Part shown: piece after piece, positions 1 to 8,271 of the stretch
Numbering within the stretch: the stretch's first letter is position 1
How the letters are laid out: every line of letters begins with the position of its first letter
Assembly: GCA_001778695.1 (NCBI GenBank)
Contig: MFHU01000017.1
Span: 21,214 to 72,003 of the forward strand
Source: Candidatus Giovannonibacteria bacterium RIFCSPHIGHO2_12_FULL_44_22
Lineage (GTDB): Bacteria; Patescibacteriota; Minisyncoccia; UBA11713; 2-01-FULL-45-33
DNA length: 50,790 nucleotides
Reading direction: 5' to 3'
The notes under the pieces: generated by a model
Seen by the model: the letters and a program-made list of their open reading frames with translations, nothing else
What the model was told of the DNA's origin: nothing
The model's database searches: none
Translations under genes and position numbers: made by a program

Positions 1-171
1 GCTTTTTCTAAATGCTCGCATTGCAGCGAGATCAAACTTCCGCACGTAATTTGCACCAACTGCGGGTATTATAATGACCGGCAGGTTGTCGACGTTTTAA
101 AGAAATTAGACAAAAAAGAACGCAAGAAAAAAGAAAAAGAGCTCGCCGTGAAAGAAGAGGCGAAGGCTTAA
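1..171 (+). CDS. rpmF: 50S ribosomal protein L32 (5' truncated by window edge)
   Basis: Open frame AFSKCSHCSEIKLPHVICTNCGYYNDRQVVDVLKK...KA*; CxxC...CTNCGYY zinc ribbon typical of L32; stop TAA 169-171. Confidence 0.85.
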   Translation, partial: AFSKCSHCSEIKLPHVICTNCGYYNDRQVVDVLKKLDKKERKKKEKELAVKEEAKA

Positions 172-223
172 TAAAAAAATTAGCAGATTAGTTCTTTATC
201 CCAAGTAGTTTTGAAAAATAAAT

Positions 224-1123
224 ATGGCAAATAGGCACCTCGCGAGATCTGTGGCAATGCAATCTCTTTTCCAGTGGGACTTCAATGGAAGAAAGGACGA
301 GGAGATTGAAAAAGTTTTAGAGGCGAATTTAAAAGAATTCGCGCCTGGTTTGGACGACCGCCAATTTGTCAAAGAGCTAGTGGAGGGCGTTCTTAAGAAT
401 CGAGATAGGATAGACTCGATTATTGAGAAGGCTGCTCCGGAATGGCCCTTGGAACAGGTTGCAATGGTGGACCGCAATGTTTTAAGGATCGGGCTTTACG
501 AACTCCTGTTCGGTTCCCGAAAAGAAGTTCCGCCTAAAGTCGCCATTAACGAAGCAATTGAACTCGCTAAAACCTTTGGCTCGGAATCTTCCGGGCGTTT
601 TGTTAACGGAGTCTTGGGGACGGTGTATCGCGAAATCGGCGAGCCGGGACGGGATGAGACTTCCAAGAAAAAAGCGACGCTCGAAGATTTGGAAAACCTT
701 CCGGTAGAGGCGAAGGCCGGCGGGATAGTTTACCGCAAGGAAGGAAAAAATTTGCAGTTTGCCCTCGTGCACGATGTTTTCGGATACTGGACGCTATCTA
801 AAGGAAGCCCATTGGAAAACGAAGAAGCGACGGGCGCGGCGGAGCGGAAGGTTAAAGAAGAATTAGGGATTAAAAGCGCGAAAGTCATTGAAAAATTAGG
901 GCAGAACGAATATATCGCGAAGGACCCGGAAAAAGGGCAGGTCCGGCGCAAGGTGGATTATTTCCTGCTCGAGACCGAAGACCGGGATTTAAATTTGGAA
1001 CCCTCCGGCGGCCTCGACGACGCCAAGTGGTTTAAGGTGGACGAGTTGAAAGACATCAAGACTTATCCGGATATCAAGCCTCTTTTTTCGAAAGCCCTCG
1101 AAATCATAAACAAGCAATCATGA
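224..1123 (+). CDS. nusB: NusB-like antitermination factor fused to a C-terminal NUDIX hydrolase domain
   Basis: N-terminal half NusB-like (RHLARSVAMQSLFQWDF...NEAIELAKTFGSESSGRFVNGVLGTV); C-terminal half has Nudix-like GSPLENEEATGAAERKVKEELGI. Confidence 0.85.
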   Translation: MANRHLARSVAMQSLFQWDFNGRKDEEIEKVLEANLKEFAPGLDDRQFVKELVEGVLKNRDRIDSIIEKAAPEWPLEQVAMVDRNVLRIGLYELLFGSRKEVPPKVAINEAIELAKTFGSESSGRFVNGVLGTVYREIGEPGRDETSKKKATLEDLENLPVEAKAGGIVYRKEGKNLQFALVHDVFGYWTLSKGSPLENEEATGAAERKVKEELGIKSAKVIEKLGQNEYIAKDPEKGQVRRKVDYFLLETEDRDLNLEPSGGLDDAKWFKVDELKDIKTYPDIKPLFSKALEIINKQS

Positions 1124-1812
1124 GCGAACTCGCTTTGTTAGAAGAAAAACTAAATATAAAATTCCAGAATAAAAAACTTTTAGAAGAGGCTTTTACGCAC
1201 CGCTCGTATTTAAACGAAAACCCGGACTGGGCGGGAAACCATAACGAGCGCTTGGAATTTTTAGGAGACGCGGTCTTGGAGTTGGCGGTGACGGAACATC
1301 TTTATTCAAATTTTCCGGATAAAACGGAAGGGGATTTGACGAGCTATCGCGCGGCTTTGGTTAACTCCAACATGCTCGCGGAGTTGGCGCAGGAAATCGG
1401 CTTAAACGATTATTTAATGCTTTCCCGCGGCGAAGCCAAGGATTTGGGGCGCGCCCGGCAATATATTTTGGCAAATACTTTCGAAGCCTTGGTCGGCGCG
1501 ATTCATCTGGACCAGGGTTATCTCGCGGCGGAAAAATTTATCAAAGAAACCGTACTCACTAAAGTAAGCGATGTCATCGCAAAAAAGCTTTTCCGTGACC
1601 CAAAAAGCGTTTTTCAGGAACGGGCGCAGGAAGCCGTCGGGATCACGCCGACATACGAAGTCATGAAAGAATGGGGCCCGGACCACAATAAACATTTCAT
1701 CGTCGGCGTGTATTTGGGCAAGGAGCTTATCGCGGAGGGCGAAGGGCCGTCCAAACAGGAAGCCCAGCTCCGCGCGGCGGAAGAAGGCTTGCGTGTAAAA
1801 AATTGGGCGTAA
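1120..1812 (+). CDS. rnc: Ribonuclease III
   Basis: HNERLEFLGDAVLELAVTEHLY signature and C-terminal dsRBD (SKQEAQLRAAEEGL); ATGA overlap with upstream gene. Confidence 0.95.
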   Translation: MSELALLEEKLNIKFQNKKLLEEAFTHRSYLNENPDWAGNHNERLEFLGDAVLELAVTEHLYSNFPDKTEGDLTSYRAALVNSNMLAELAQEIGLNDYLMLSRGEAKDLGRARQYILANTFEALVGAIHLDQGYLAAEKFIKETVLTKVSDVIAKKLFRDPKSVFQERAQEAVGITPTYEVMKEWGPDHNKHFIVGVYLGKELIAEGEGPSKQEAQLRAAEEGLRVKNWA

Positions 1813-1813
1813 A

Positions 1814-3976
1814 ATGAGGCTCACCCGTCTTGAACTAAACGGTTTTAAATCCTTCGGGAGCCAAACGGTCCTGGAGTTTCCGCACGCGATTTCCGGCGTG
1901 GTTGGCCCGAACGGTTCGGGAAAATCAAACGTCGCGGATTCGATCCGCTGGGTTTTGGGCGAGCAATCTATAAAAAGCCTTCGTGGAAAGCGCGGGGAAG
2001 ACATGATTTTTGCGGGCTCCTCGACGCAGTCCAAAATGTCTCGGGCGTCCGTAGTTTTAGTTTTTGATAATAAAAAACGCGAATTTCCTTTGGAATTTGA
2101 CGAAGTGCAGATCGAGCGCCGAGTTTATCGCGACGGCGTAAACGAATATTTGATAAATAAATCCGACGTGCGCCTGCGCGATATAATAGAACTTCTCGCG
2201 AAAGTTGGTTTCGGTTCAACTCGCCACCACATAATCGGGCAAGGCGAGGCCGACCGGATTTTGTACGCTTCCCCTTCGGAAAGAAAAGAGATGATAGAGG
2301 ACGCGCTCGGTTTAAAAATTTTCCACTTGAAGCGCGAAGAGGCGGAAAGAAAGCTTTCACGGACAGAGGAAAATATAAAGCAAATCGTCGCGTTGCAGAA
2401 AGAAATTCAGCCGCATTTAAAGTTTTTAAAATCGCAAGCCGAGAAATTCCAGATTTCTTCCGCCCTTCGCGAGGAATTGAAGGGCTTGCTCGAGGAATAT
2501 CTTTCGAAAAAACTCGCAACAATCGAAGAAAAAACCGACGAAATACACCTCCGGAAGAAACGGCCGTTTTCGGAATTGCGCGAGGTTGAAGCCGAGATTT
2601 TGAATTTGCGTAGAAGGATTGAGAAAGAAGATAAAAAGGAAACGCACGATTCCGGCAGGGACCGGGAGCTCGAGGAAAAACTGCGCAAGGTCCGCGAGGA
2701 TGAAATGAATTCACTCCGGGAATTGGGGAAGCTCGAAGGGATGATCGCGGCCGAAGAACGGGCGGCGCGAGCTTCCGCGGGTGAAGTCATCGCAAAAAAA
2801 GAAGCCGAGAGAATGCTCAAAGTTATCGCCGAGGCGATTGATAAAATCACGAGCCTCGAGATGTTGAAAAGTCTGAAGCATAAAGTTCTGGAATTCCTGG
2901 AAAATTTATCTCCCGCGAAAAAAGAAGAAATAAATTTGGAAGAAAAAAAGAAAGAGTTGGCCCTGCTTAAAGAGAAAATTGATAAGCTCGCCCTTGAGGC
3001 AAAAGAACTTTCGCGAAGATACGAAGAGGAAATTTCCAAGGCGCGGACGGAAGCGGAGGAGACGCGAAAAGACGAAAAAAGGGTTTACCAGTTGGAACTC
3101 GAAGCGGGAAAATTGAAGGACGTCCTGCGCTCGATCGAACTTGAAGAGGAGAAAATTAAACTTCTGCGGGAGGAATTTCATCGCGAGATAGAAGAAGCAA
3201 AACCGCACATGGACGCACGAATCGAGAAGGGAAAAGCCTTTGAGTCCGGGGAAGAGATGGAGGTACTCCGCAAAAAAGTTGAACGCACGCGCGTTAAACT
3301 CGAAGAGGCTGGCGGGATTGATCCGGACGTGATCAAAGAATTTAACGAAGTTTCCTCGCGCGACGAATTTTTGGTAAAAGAGCTTGGGGACCTGGACGAG
3401 TCGCATAAAAAACTCGAAGAGGTTATGGATGATTTAGAGGCGCGGCTTGAATTGGATTTCAAGTCCGGGATCTCCAAAATTAATTCCGAGTTTCAGGAAT
3501 TTTTCGCGACGATGTTCGGCGGAGGAAACGCGGCGTTGAAAATTATCAAACAGGACAAAAGAAGGCCCGCCGACCTGCCCGACGAAGCTTTAGCGGAGGC
3601 GGGAAGTCCGGATGAAATTGAATCAGGTATTGATATCAACGTCGATCTTCCGCGGAAAAAAGTCCGCTCGCTCGACGCGCTTTCGGGAGGGGAGAGAGCT
3701 TTGACCTCGATCGCCCTCCTGTTCGCGATGTCCGCGGTAAACCCTCCGCCGTTCTTGGTTTTGGACGAAACAGACGCCGCGCTCGACGAAGCGAATTCCC
3801 ACCGCTACGCCAAAATGCTCGAGAATCTTTCAAAAACAACCCAGTTGGTTTTAATAACCCACAACCGCAATACGATGAAGTGCGCGGGAATTTTGTACGG
3901 CGTCACGATGGGCTCCGACGGAGTTTCGAAACTGCTTTCGATTAAGTTTGAAGAAGCGGGAGCCTTAGTGGCCTAG
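1814..3976 (+). CDS. smc: SMC-like ATPase, short form without recognisable hinge
   Basis: Walker A GPNGSGKSN; signature LSGGERALTSIALLFAM; Walker B PFLVLDETDAALDEAN; only 720 aa with a short coiled-coil middle. Confidence 0.9.
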   Translation: MRLTRLELNGFKSFGSQTVLEFPHAISGVVGPNGSGKSNVADSIRWVLGEQSIKSLRGKRGEDMIFAGSSTQSKMSRASVVLVFDNKKREFPLEFDEVQIERRVYRDGVNEYLINKSDVRLRDIIELLAKVGFGSTRHHIIGQGEADRILYASPSERKEMIEDALGLKIFHLKREEAERKLSRTEENIKQIVALQKEIQPHLKFLKSQAEKFQISSALREELKGLLEEYLSKKLATIEEKTDEIHLRKKRPFSELREVEAEILNLRRRIEKEDKKETHDSGRDRELEEKLRKVREDEMNSLRELGKLEGMIAAEERAARASAGEVIAKKEAERMLKVIAEAIDKITSLEMLKSLKHKVLEFLENLSPAKKEEINLEEKKKELALLKEKIDKLALEAKELSRRYEEEISKARTEAEETRKDEKRVYQLELEAGKLKDVLRSIELEEEKIKLLREEFHREIEEAKPHMDARIEKGKAFESGEEMEVLRKKVERTRVKLEEAGGIDPDVIKEFNEVSSRDEFLVKELGDLDESHKKLEEVMDDLEARLELDFKSGISKINSEFQEFFATMFGGGNAALKIIKQDKRRPADLPDEALAEAGSPDEIESGIDINVDLPRKKVRSLDALSGGERALTSIALLFAMSAVNPPPFLVLDETDAALDEANSHRYAKMLENLSKTTQLVLITHNRNTMKCAGILYGVTMGSDGVSKLLSIKFEEAGALVA

Positions 3977-4248
3977 AAAGCTATGAATGGACCTGGTTGG
4001 CTCAAGATTAAAACTACAAAAGTTGAAACGATAACTAAGAAAGACCAAAGTAGAAAAGACCATTTTCTTCGCATGATGCTCATGCCAATGCCCCAGCCAA
4101 AAAGAGCAGCATAAACAAAAAGTAAAATAGGCAAAACCACATCGATATATTTTGAAAGCCATATAAAAATAACAAGGCCGATGAGTATCAGAAAGAAAAT
4201 AGAAAGTCGTGTCTGAACTATGTCGAGCATATATTTACAATAGCACAC
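3973..4248 (-). CDS. Small membrane protein, hypothetical
   Basis: ORF of 91 aa with hydrophobic segments, convergent to smc. Confidence 0.5.
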   Translation of the reverse strand: MCYCKYMLDIVQTRLSIFFLILIGLVIFIWLSKYIDVVLPILLFVYAALFGWGIGMSIMRRKWSFLLWSFLVIVSTFVVLILSQPGPFIAF

Positions 4249-4277
4249 TTGATTATTTTTTAGCTGTTAGTTACAAT
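4249..4277 (+). promoter_or_regulatory. Sigma70-type promoter of rpsP (TTGATT-17-TACAAT)
   Basis: -35 4249-4254, 17-nt spacer, -10 4272-4277; ATG at 4285, so start site about at the first codon. Confidence 0.6.
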
Positions 4278-4284
4278 ATAGACC

Positions 4285-4617
4285 ATGTTAATGATTCGGT
4301 TACAGAGAGTAGGGAGGCGGAATGACCCATCGTTTCGGGTGGTTATTACTGATTCCAGGAACTCCACTAAAAGCGGCAAATTTGTTGAAATTGTCGGCAA
4401 TTATGATACGCGGCATAAAGACAAAGTTCAGCTAGATAAAGAACGCATTCTGCATTGGATAAAGAATGGCGCCCGTACGTCAGATACTATGAATAACCTT
4501 TTGATTTCTAATGGGGTTATAACTGGCAAGAAGATAAACGTATCTTCGAAATCGAAGATTCCGGCCGGAGCGTCGGAACCGAAGGCAGAGGCCAAAACGG
4601 AGACGCCCGCCTCTTGA
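4285..4617 (+). CDS. rpsP: 30S ribosomal protein S16
   Basis: MIRLQRVGRRNDPSFRVVITDSRNSTKSGKFVEIVGNYD. Confidence 0.95.
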   Translation: MLMIRLQRVGRRNDPSFRVVITDSRNSTKSGKFVEIVGNYDTRHKDKVQLDKERILHWIKNGARTSDTMNNLLISNGVITGKKINVSSKSKIPAGASEPKAEAKTETPAS

Positions 4618-4642
4618 CCAGAAGCGTAAAATTTGCTATACT
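4614..4642 (+). promoter_or_regulatory. Sigma70-type promoter TTGACC-17-TATACT upstream of khpA
   Basis: -35 4614-4619 overlaps the rpsP TGA stop; -10 4637-4642. Confidence 0.7.
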
Positions 4643-4689
4643 TATCATAGCGGTCGAGATTATTGGGAAGTATTTACGATATTAAAGAG

Positions 4690-5013
4690 ATGGCAGAAAA
4701 ATTCGGAGACCAGGATTTTCTAGAGTTTGTAGTTAAATCCCTGGTTGATAATCCGTCTGACGTCAAAGTCGGCCGAACGGTTGACGAGATGGGGGTTCTT
4801 TTGAACCTCAAGTTGAACCCAACAGATATGGGCAAGATAATCGGACGAAACGGAAATACTGCGAAAGCTATCCGCACTCTTTTGCGCGTAGTCGGGATGA
4901 AGAATCACGCTCGCGTGAACTTGAAGATCGAGGAACCGGAAGGATCCACGAGGCCTCAAAGAACTCCGGGAGCCGGCAGTATGGACCAGGTCATGGAAGA
5001 CCTTAAACTTTAA
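4690..5013 (+). CDS. khpA: KH-domain RNA-binding protein (KhpA-like); alternative TTG start at 4663
   Basis: FLEFVVKSLVDNP...MGKIIGRNGNTAKAIRTLLRV, GxxG KH motif. Confidence 0.85.
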   Translation: MAEKFGDQDFLEFVVKSLVDNPSDVKVGRTVDEMGVLLNLKLNPTDMGKIIGRNGNTAKAIRTLLRVVGMKNHARVNLKIEEPEGSTRPQRTPGAGSMDQVMEDLKL

Positions 5014-5037
5014 TTAGATTTTAGTCTTTATGACGAC

Positions 5038-5073
5038 AAAAGCCCCAAGGGTCGGACCCGAGGGGCTTTTTGT
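5038..5073 (+). terminator. Rho-independent terminator
   Basis: AAAAGCCCC...GGGGCTTTTT hairpin between convergent khpA and pgsA-like. Confidence 0.8.
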
Positions 5074-5089
5074 TAGTTGGTGGGCGTAC

Positions 5090-5668
5090 TTAGTTGCGCC
5101 GGCTATCCAGGAACCCATTAATCTGGCCATGAATGCTTAGCGCACCCAAAAACAAAGCTGCTATCAGAACTATTTCCGATATAAGGTGCCAGCCACCGAA
5201 GATAGGAATAAGTGCCATTGACTGAACGACCATTTTAATTTTGCCGTATAAGTTCGCGCGCGCATCATACTTGAGTGCAAATCCGGCAAAGCGCATCACG
5301 ACGGACAAAAGTTCACCACCAAGAATTGCACCAACCAGTAATGGCAATTGAGCATAAAGCTCGAAACCAAAAACGGTCAGAATTATTAACTTATCAGCGA
5401 TGGGATCGATATTTGCTCCGCAAGCTGATTCTTGTTTTCGCTCTCGGGCTAACGGGCCATCAAACAAATCACTCATTACCGCAAAACATACAAGAAGAGG
5501 TATTAGTCTTGGAGCGAGTCCCGTAACGTATAAATACCAGACGCACGAGGCGACTAGAATCCTAAGATAAGTTATATGATTCGCAGTCACCCAGGAGGGG
5601 AGAAAGCGAACCAGTTCACGAAGATAGGACTCTTTAAGCGCCCACCCATAGTTAAAAAGTGCTTCCAT
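5090..5668 (-). CDS. pgsA: CDP-alcohol phosphatidyltransferase family protein
   Basis: Signature D-x2-DG-x2-AR-x8-G-x3-D-x3-D: DLFDGPLARERKQESACGANIDPIADK. Confidence 0.85.
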   Translation of the reverse strand: MEALFNYGWALKESYLRELVRFLPSWVTANHITYLRILVASCVWYLYVTGLAPRLIPLLVCFAVMSDLFDGPLARERKQESACGANIDPIADKLIILTVFGFELYAQLPLLVGAILGGELLSVVMRFAGFALKYDARANLYGKIKMVVQSMALIPIFGGWHLISEIVLIAALFLGALSIHGQINGFLDSRRN

Positions 5669-5739
5669 TTTTCCCTCCTTTCTGCGAGAACTCTACCTTA
5701 CAAAAAGAAGCGGGGCAAGGGATTATTTTAAGACGTAAA

Positions 5740-5778
5740 CAGCCCAGAAATCATTCCGATTTCTGGGCTGTTTTTTTT
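5740..5778 (+). terminator. Strong hairpin terminator (13-bp stem, T8 on + strand)
   Basis: CAGCCCAGAAATC-attcc-GATTTCTGGGCTG-TTTTTTTT. Confidence 0.75.
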
Positions 5779-5804
5779 GCGACTAACTAGCCGCTATTTA
5801 CTGT

Positions 5805-6053
5805 TCACGATGGCTTACTTTCTCCGTGAAGTTTTCTCTGGAGGTCCTCGAATGCATCCAAAATTCTTTTTGGGGGATTGTCAGACTCTCCAAGGACAAC
5901 AACCTTGCCACTCCAAATGTCAGTCGCCAAAATTATTTCCAGATCCTCTAACAGCATCAAGGTCTGCGGACTGTTTTTGATATCCATCTTAGTGCAATAT
6001 CCTACCGTGCCTTTTCTGCTACCTTCCATCCAAAGAATTTTTATAATTTTCAC
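5805..6053 (-). CDS. Hypothetical protein
   Basis: 82-aa ORF, no family recognised. Confidence 0.5.
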   Translation of the reverse strand: MKIIKILWMEGSRKGTVGYCTKMDIKNSPQTLMLLEDLEIILATDIWSGKVVVLGESDNPPKRILDAFEDLQRKLHGESKPS

Positions 6054-6062
6054 ATACGCCCC

Positions 6063-6218
6063 CTAGGTTAATTCCGCTTGGATCTTGTGTTTTTTTCTTC
6101 CACCCTGAAGGGCGAGAAGTAAAACAACAACAGCACCAGCAGCAAGGACAATGATAGCTAAGGGTAGAATCCAACCAGTCAGCAGCCAAAGAATAATATT
6201 TTTTATTTTTTTAAGCAT
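6063..6218 (-). CDS. Small (51 aa) single-TM protein MLKKIKNIILWLLTGWILPLAIIVLAAGAVVVLLLALQGGRKKHKIQAELT
   Basis: Read manually; strong RBS GGAGG upstream of ATG; below the ORF-track size cutoff. Confidence 0.6.
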   Translation of the reverse strand: MLKKIKNIILWLLTGWILPLAIIVLAAGAVVVLLLALQGGRKKHKIQAELT

Positions 6219-6286
6219 ATAGCCTCCTCCATTGTGAAGTAAAAGGACGCTTTTATCTAAGGTGATTTTGCATTATAATAACCACA

Positions 6287-7045
6287 ATGTCAAAGATTCG
6301 GTTCAATGTCATCACAATATTTCCCAAAATTTTCGACTCTTACTTTGGCGAGTCGATTATTAAGCGCGCTATCAAAAAGAAAAAAGCGGAGATTAAAGTC
6401 CATAACCTGCGGGATTTTTCGAACGATAAAAAACACCAAAAAGCCCGCCCGACCAAACCAGCCCAAAAGATTCATTCTGGCGGGTGGTCATTCGGGCGGG
6501 TTGACGATAAGCCGTACGGCGGGGGCGCGGGGATGGTTTTGATGGCCGGACCAATTTTGCGCGCGGTTAAATCACTTGGACGCTCGGCGTCCAAGTCAAA
6601 GCAGAAGGTTGTTATATTCTCCGCGAAAGGGAAGCCGTTTAACCAGAAAATGGCACATGATTGGTCTAAAAAATATAACAATTTTATTTTCGTGACCGGT
6701 AGATACGAAGGGATAGACGAACGCGTTGCAAAAATTTTGAAGGCTGAAGAAATTTCTATCGGGCCGTATATAACGACCGATGGTGATGTCGCGGCCATGG
6801 TTGTCGTCTCCGCGTTGACCCGCTTAATTCCGGATGTAATAAATTGGTCTTCGCTCGAAGACGAATCTTTTTTGCGTCAAGAATTAAAAAAGGAAGCGAA
6901 GCTCAAGGAAAAACAGCTCGAGTACCCGCATTACACCCGGCCGGAAATTTTAAGCTGGGGCGGCAAGAAATATAAAGTGCCGAGTGTCCTGTTATCGGGA
7001 GATCACGCAAAAATTAATTCCTGGCGCGACAGGCAGAGAAAATAG
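6287..7045 (+). CDS. trmD: tRNA (guanine-N1)-methyltransferase with two in-frame insertions
   Basis: VDDKPYGGGAGM, VTGRYEGIDERV, PHYTRPE, PSVLLSGDHAKI motifs. Confidence 0.95.
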   Translation: MSKIRFNVITIFPKIFDSYFGESIIKRAIKKKKAEIKVHNLRDFSNDKKHQKARPTKPAQKIHSGGWSFGRVDDKPYGGGAGMVLMAGPILRAVKSLGRSASKSKQKVVIFSAKGKPFNQKMAHDWSKKYNNFIFVTGRYEGIDERVAKILKAEEISIGPYITTDGDVAAMVVVSALTRLIPDVINWSSLEDESFLRQELKKEAKLKEKQLEYPHYTRPEILSWGGKKYKVPSVLLSGDHAKINSWRDRQRK

Positions 7046-7047
7046 TC

Positions 7048-7075
7048 GAGCGGCCGCCTTGGGCGACCGCTCTTT
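7048..7075 (+). terminator. Terminator downstream of trmD
   Basis: GAGCGGccGCC-ttg-GGCgaCCGCTC-TTT. Confidence 0.65.
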
Positions 7076-7089
7076 ATGTCTTGTGGCTG

Positions 7090-7197
7090 TCAAAATTTGA
7101 TTAAGATGATCATCCCGGCGAATGCTAGGAGAAATACGGCGTAGACCAGTAAGGCCAATGGAAAGGTATCTGGGGCCGGCTCTTCATCTTTTGACAT
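7090..7197 (-). CDS. 35-aa membrane peptide MSKDEEPAPDTFPLALLVYAVFLLAFAGMIILIKF
   Basis: Perfect SD AAGGAGGTGG upstream of ATG; the ORF-track 84-aa version is an N-terminal over-extension. Confidence 0.6.
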   Translation of the reverse strand: MSKDEEPAPDTFPLALLVYAVFLLAFAGMIILIKF

Positions 7198-7349
7198 AAA
7201 CCACCTCCTTATTGGCTTTATTTTAAGGCCTATTTTGTCTATTGACAATGAATAAATGGCGGCTAGAATGGAGTGATGCTTGTGCCACCCAGTATGGTGG
7301 CACTTTAGAATCGGAAAGAAACTTAACAATTTACGAAGAATCACACAAA

Positions 7350-7468
7350 TACCACTCCATACTTATTAACTTAATTATGGTCTGGTACAAGTAAAATATA
7401 AAAAGTCCAAACGGACAGAAGCACCATTCCATTTTTATCAATTAATTATGGTCTGGTATAAGAAAATA
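7350..7468 (+). promoter_or_regulatory. Two tandem copies of a promoter-like repeat upstream of 16S (7350-7398, 7419-7468)
   Basis: TTAATTATGGTCTGGTAcAAGtAAAATA and TTAATTATGGTCTGGTAtAAGaAAATA; extended -10 TGGTATAAG. Confidence 0.6.
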
Positions 7469-7498
7469 AATTTTCTCTTTTGTCCCGTTCATTCATAA

Positions 7499-7538
<40 letters not shown>

Positions 7539-8271
7539 GATAAGGCATGCAAGTCAAACGGAACTTATTTTGAAGGAGTTGCGATTACATCAAGACAACG
7601 GATTCATAGGTTTAGTGGCAGACGGGGTAGTAACACGTAGGAACATCCCCCAGAGACGGGTATAACTAGCCGAAAGGTTAGCTAATCCCCGATAGTCTCG
7701 TAAGAGTAAATCACTTAGATTGGCTCTGGGAATGGCCTGCGGGATATCAGCTTGTTGGCGAGGTAATTGCTCACCAAGGCTATGACGTCTAGGGGGCGTG
7801 AGAGCGCGACCCCCACCAATGGAACTGAGACACGGTCCATACACCTACGGGTGGCTGCAGTCAAGAACATTTGTCAATGGGCGAAAGCCTGAACAAGCGA
7901 CGCCGCGTGCGGGATGAAGCTCTTCGGAGTGTAAACCGCTTTTATAGGGGAGGAACTAAAGTGACGTTACCCTATGAATAAGGCCTTGCTAACCTCGTGC
8001 CAGCAGCCGCGGTAATACGAGGAGGCCAAGCGTTATCCGGATTTATTGGGCGTAAAGGGTGTGTAGGGGGCATGGTTAGTCTCCGCTTAAATTTTCGGGC
8101 TCAACCCGGAATCCGGCGGAGAAACGGCCAAGCTAAGAGGGTGCCAGAGGCAAATGGAACTCATGGTGTAGGGGTGAAATCCGTTGATATCATGGGGAAC
8201 ACCAAAGGCGAAGGCAATTTGCTGGGGCATTCCTGACCCTGAAACACGAAAGCGTGGGGATCAAAAAGGAT

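Noticed and set aside
1414-2714. Long antisense ORFs opposite rnc/smc (1414-2034, 1968-2714, 2407-3039)
   Set aside because: Fully overlap well-supported genes; explained by codon bias of the sense strand.
4615-4617. Alternative genetic code (UGA recoding, as in some CPR lineages)
   Set aside because: TGA is used as a normal stop in rpsP and other genes, and no in-frame TGA was seen in conserved regions.
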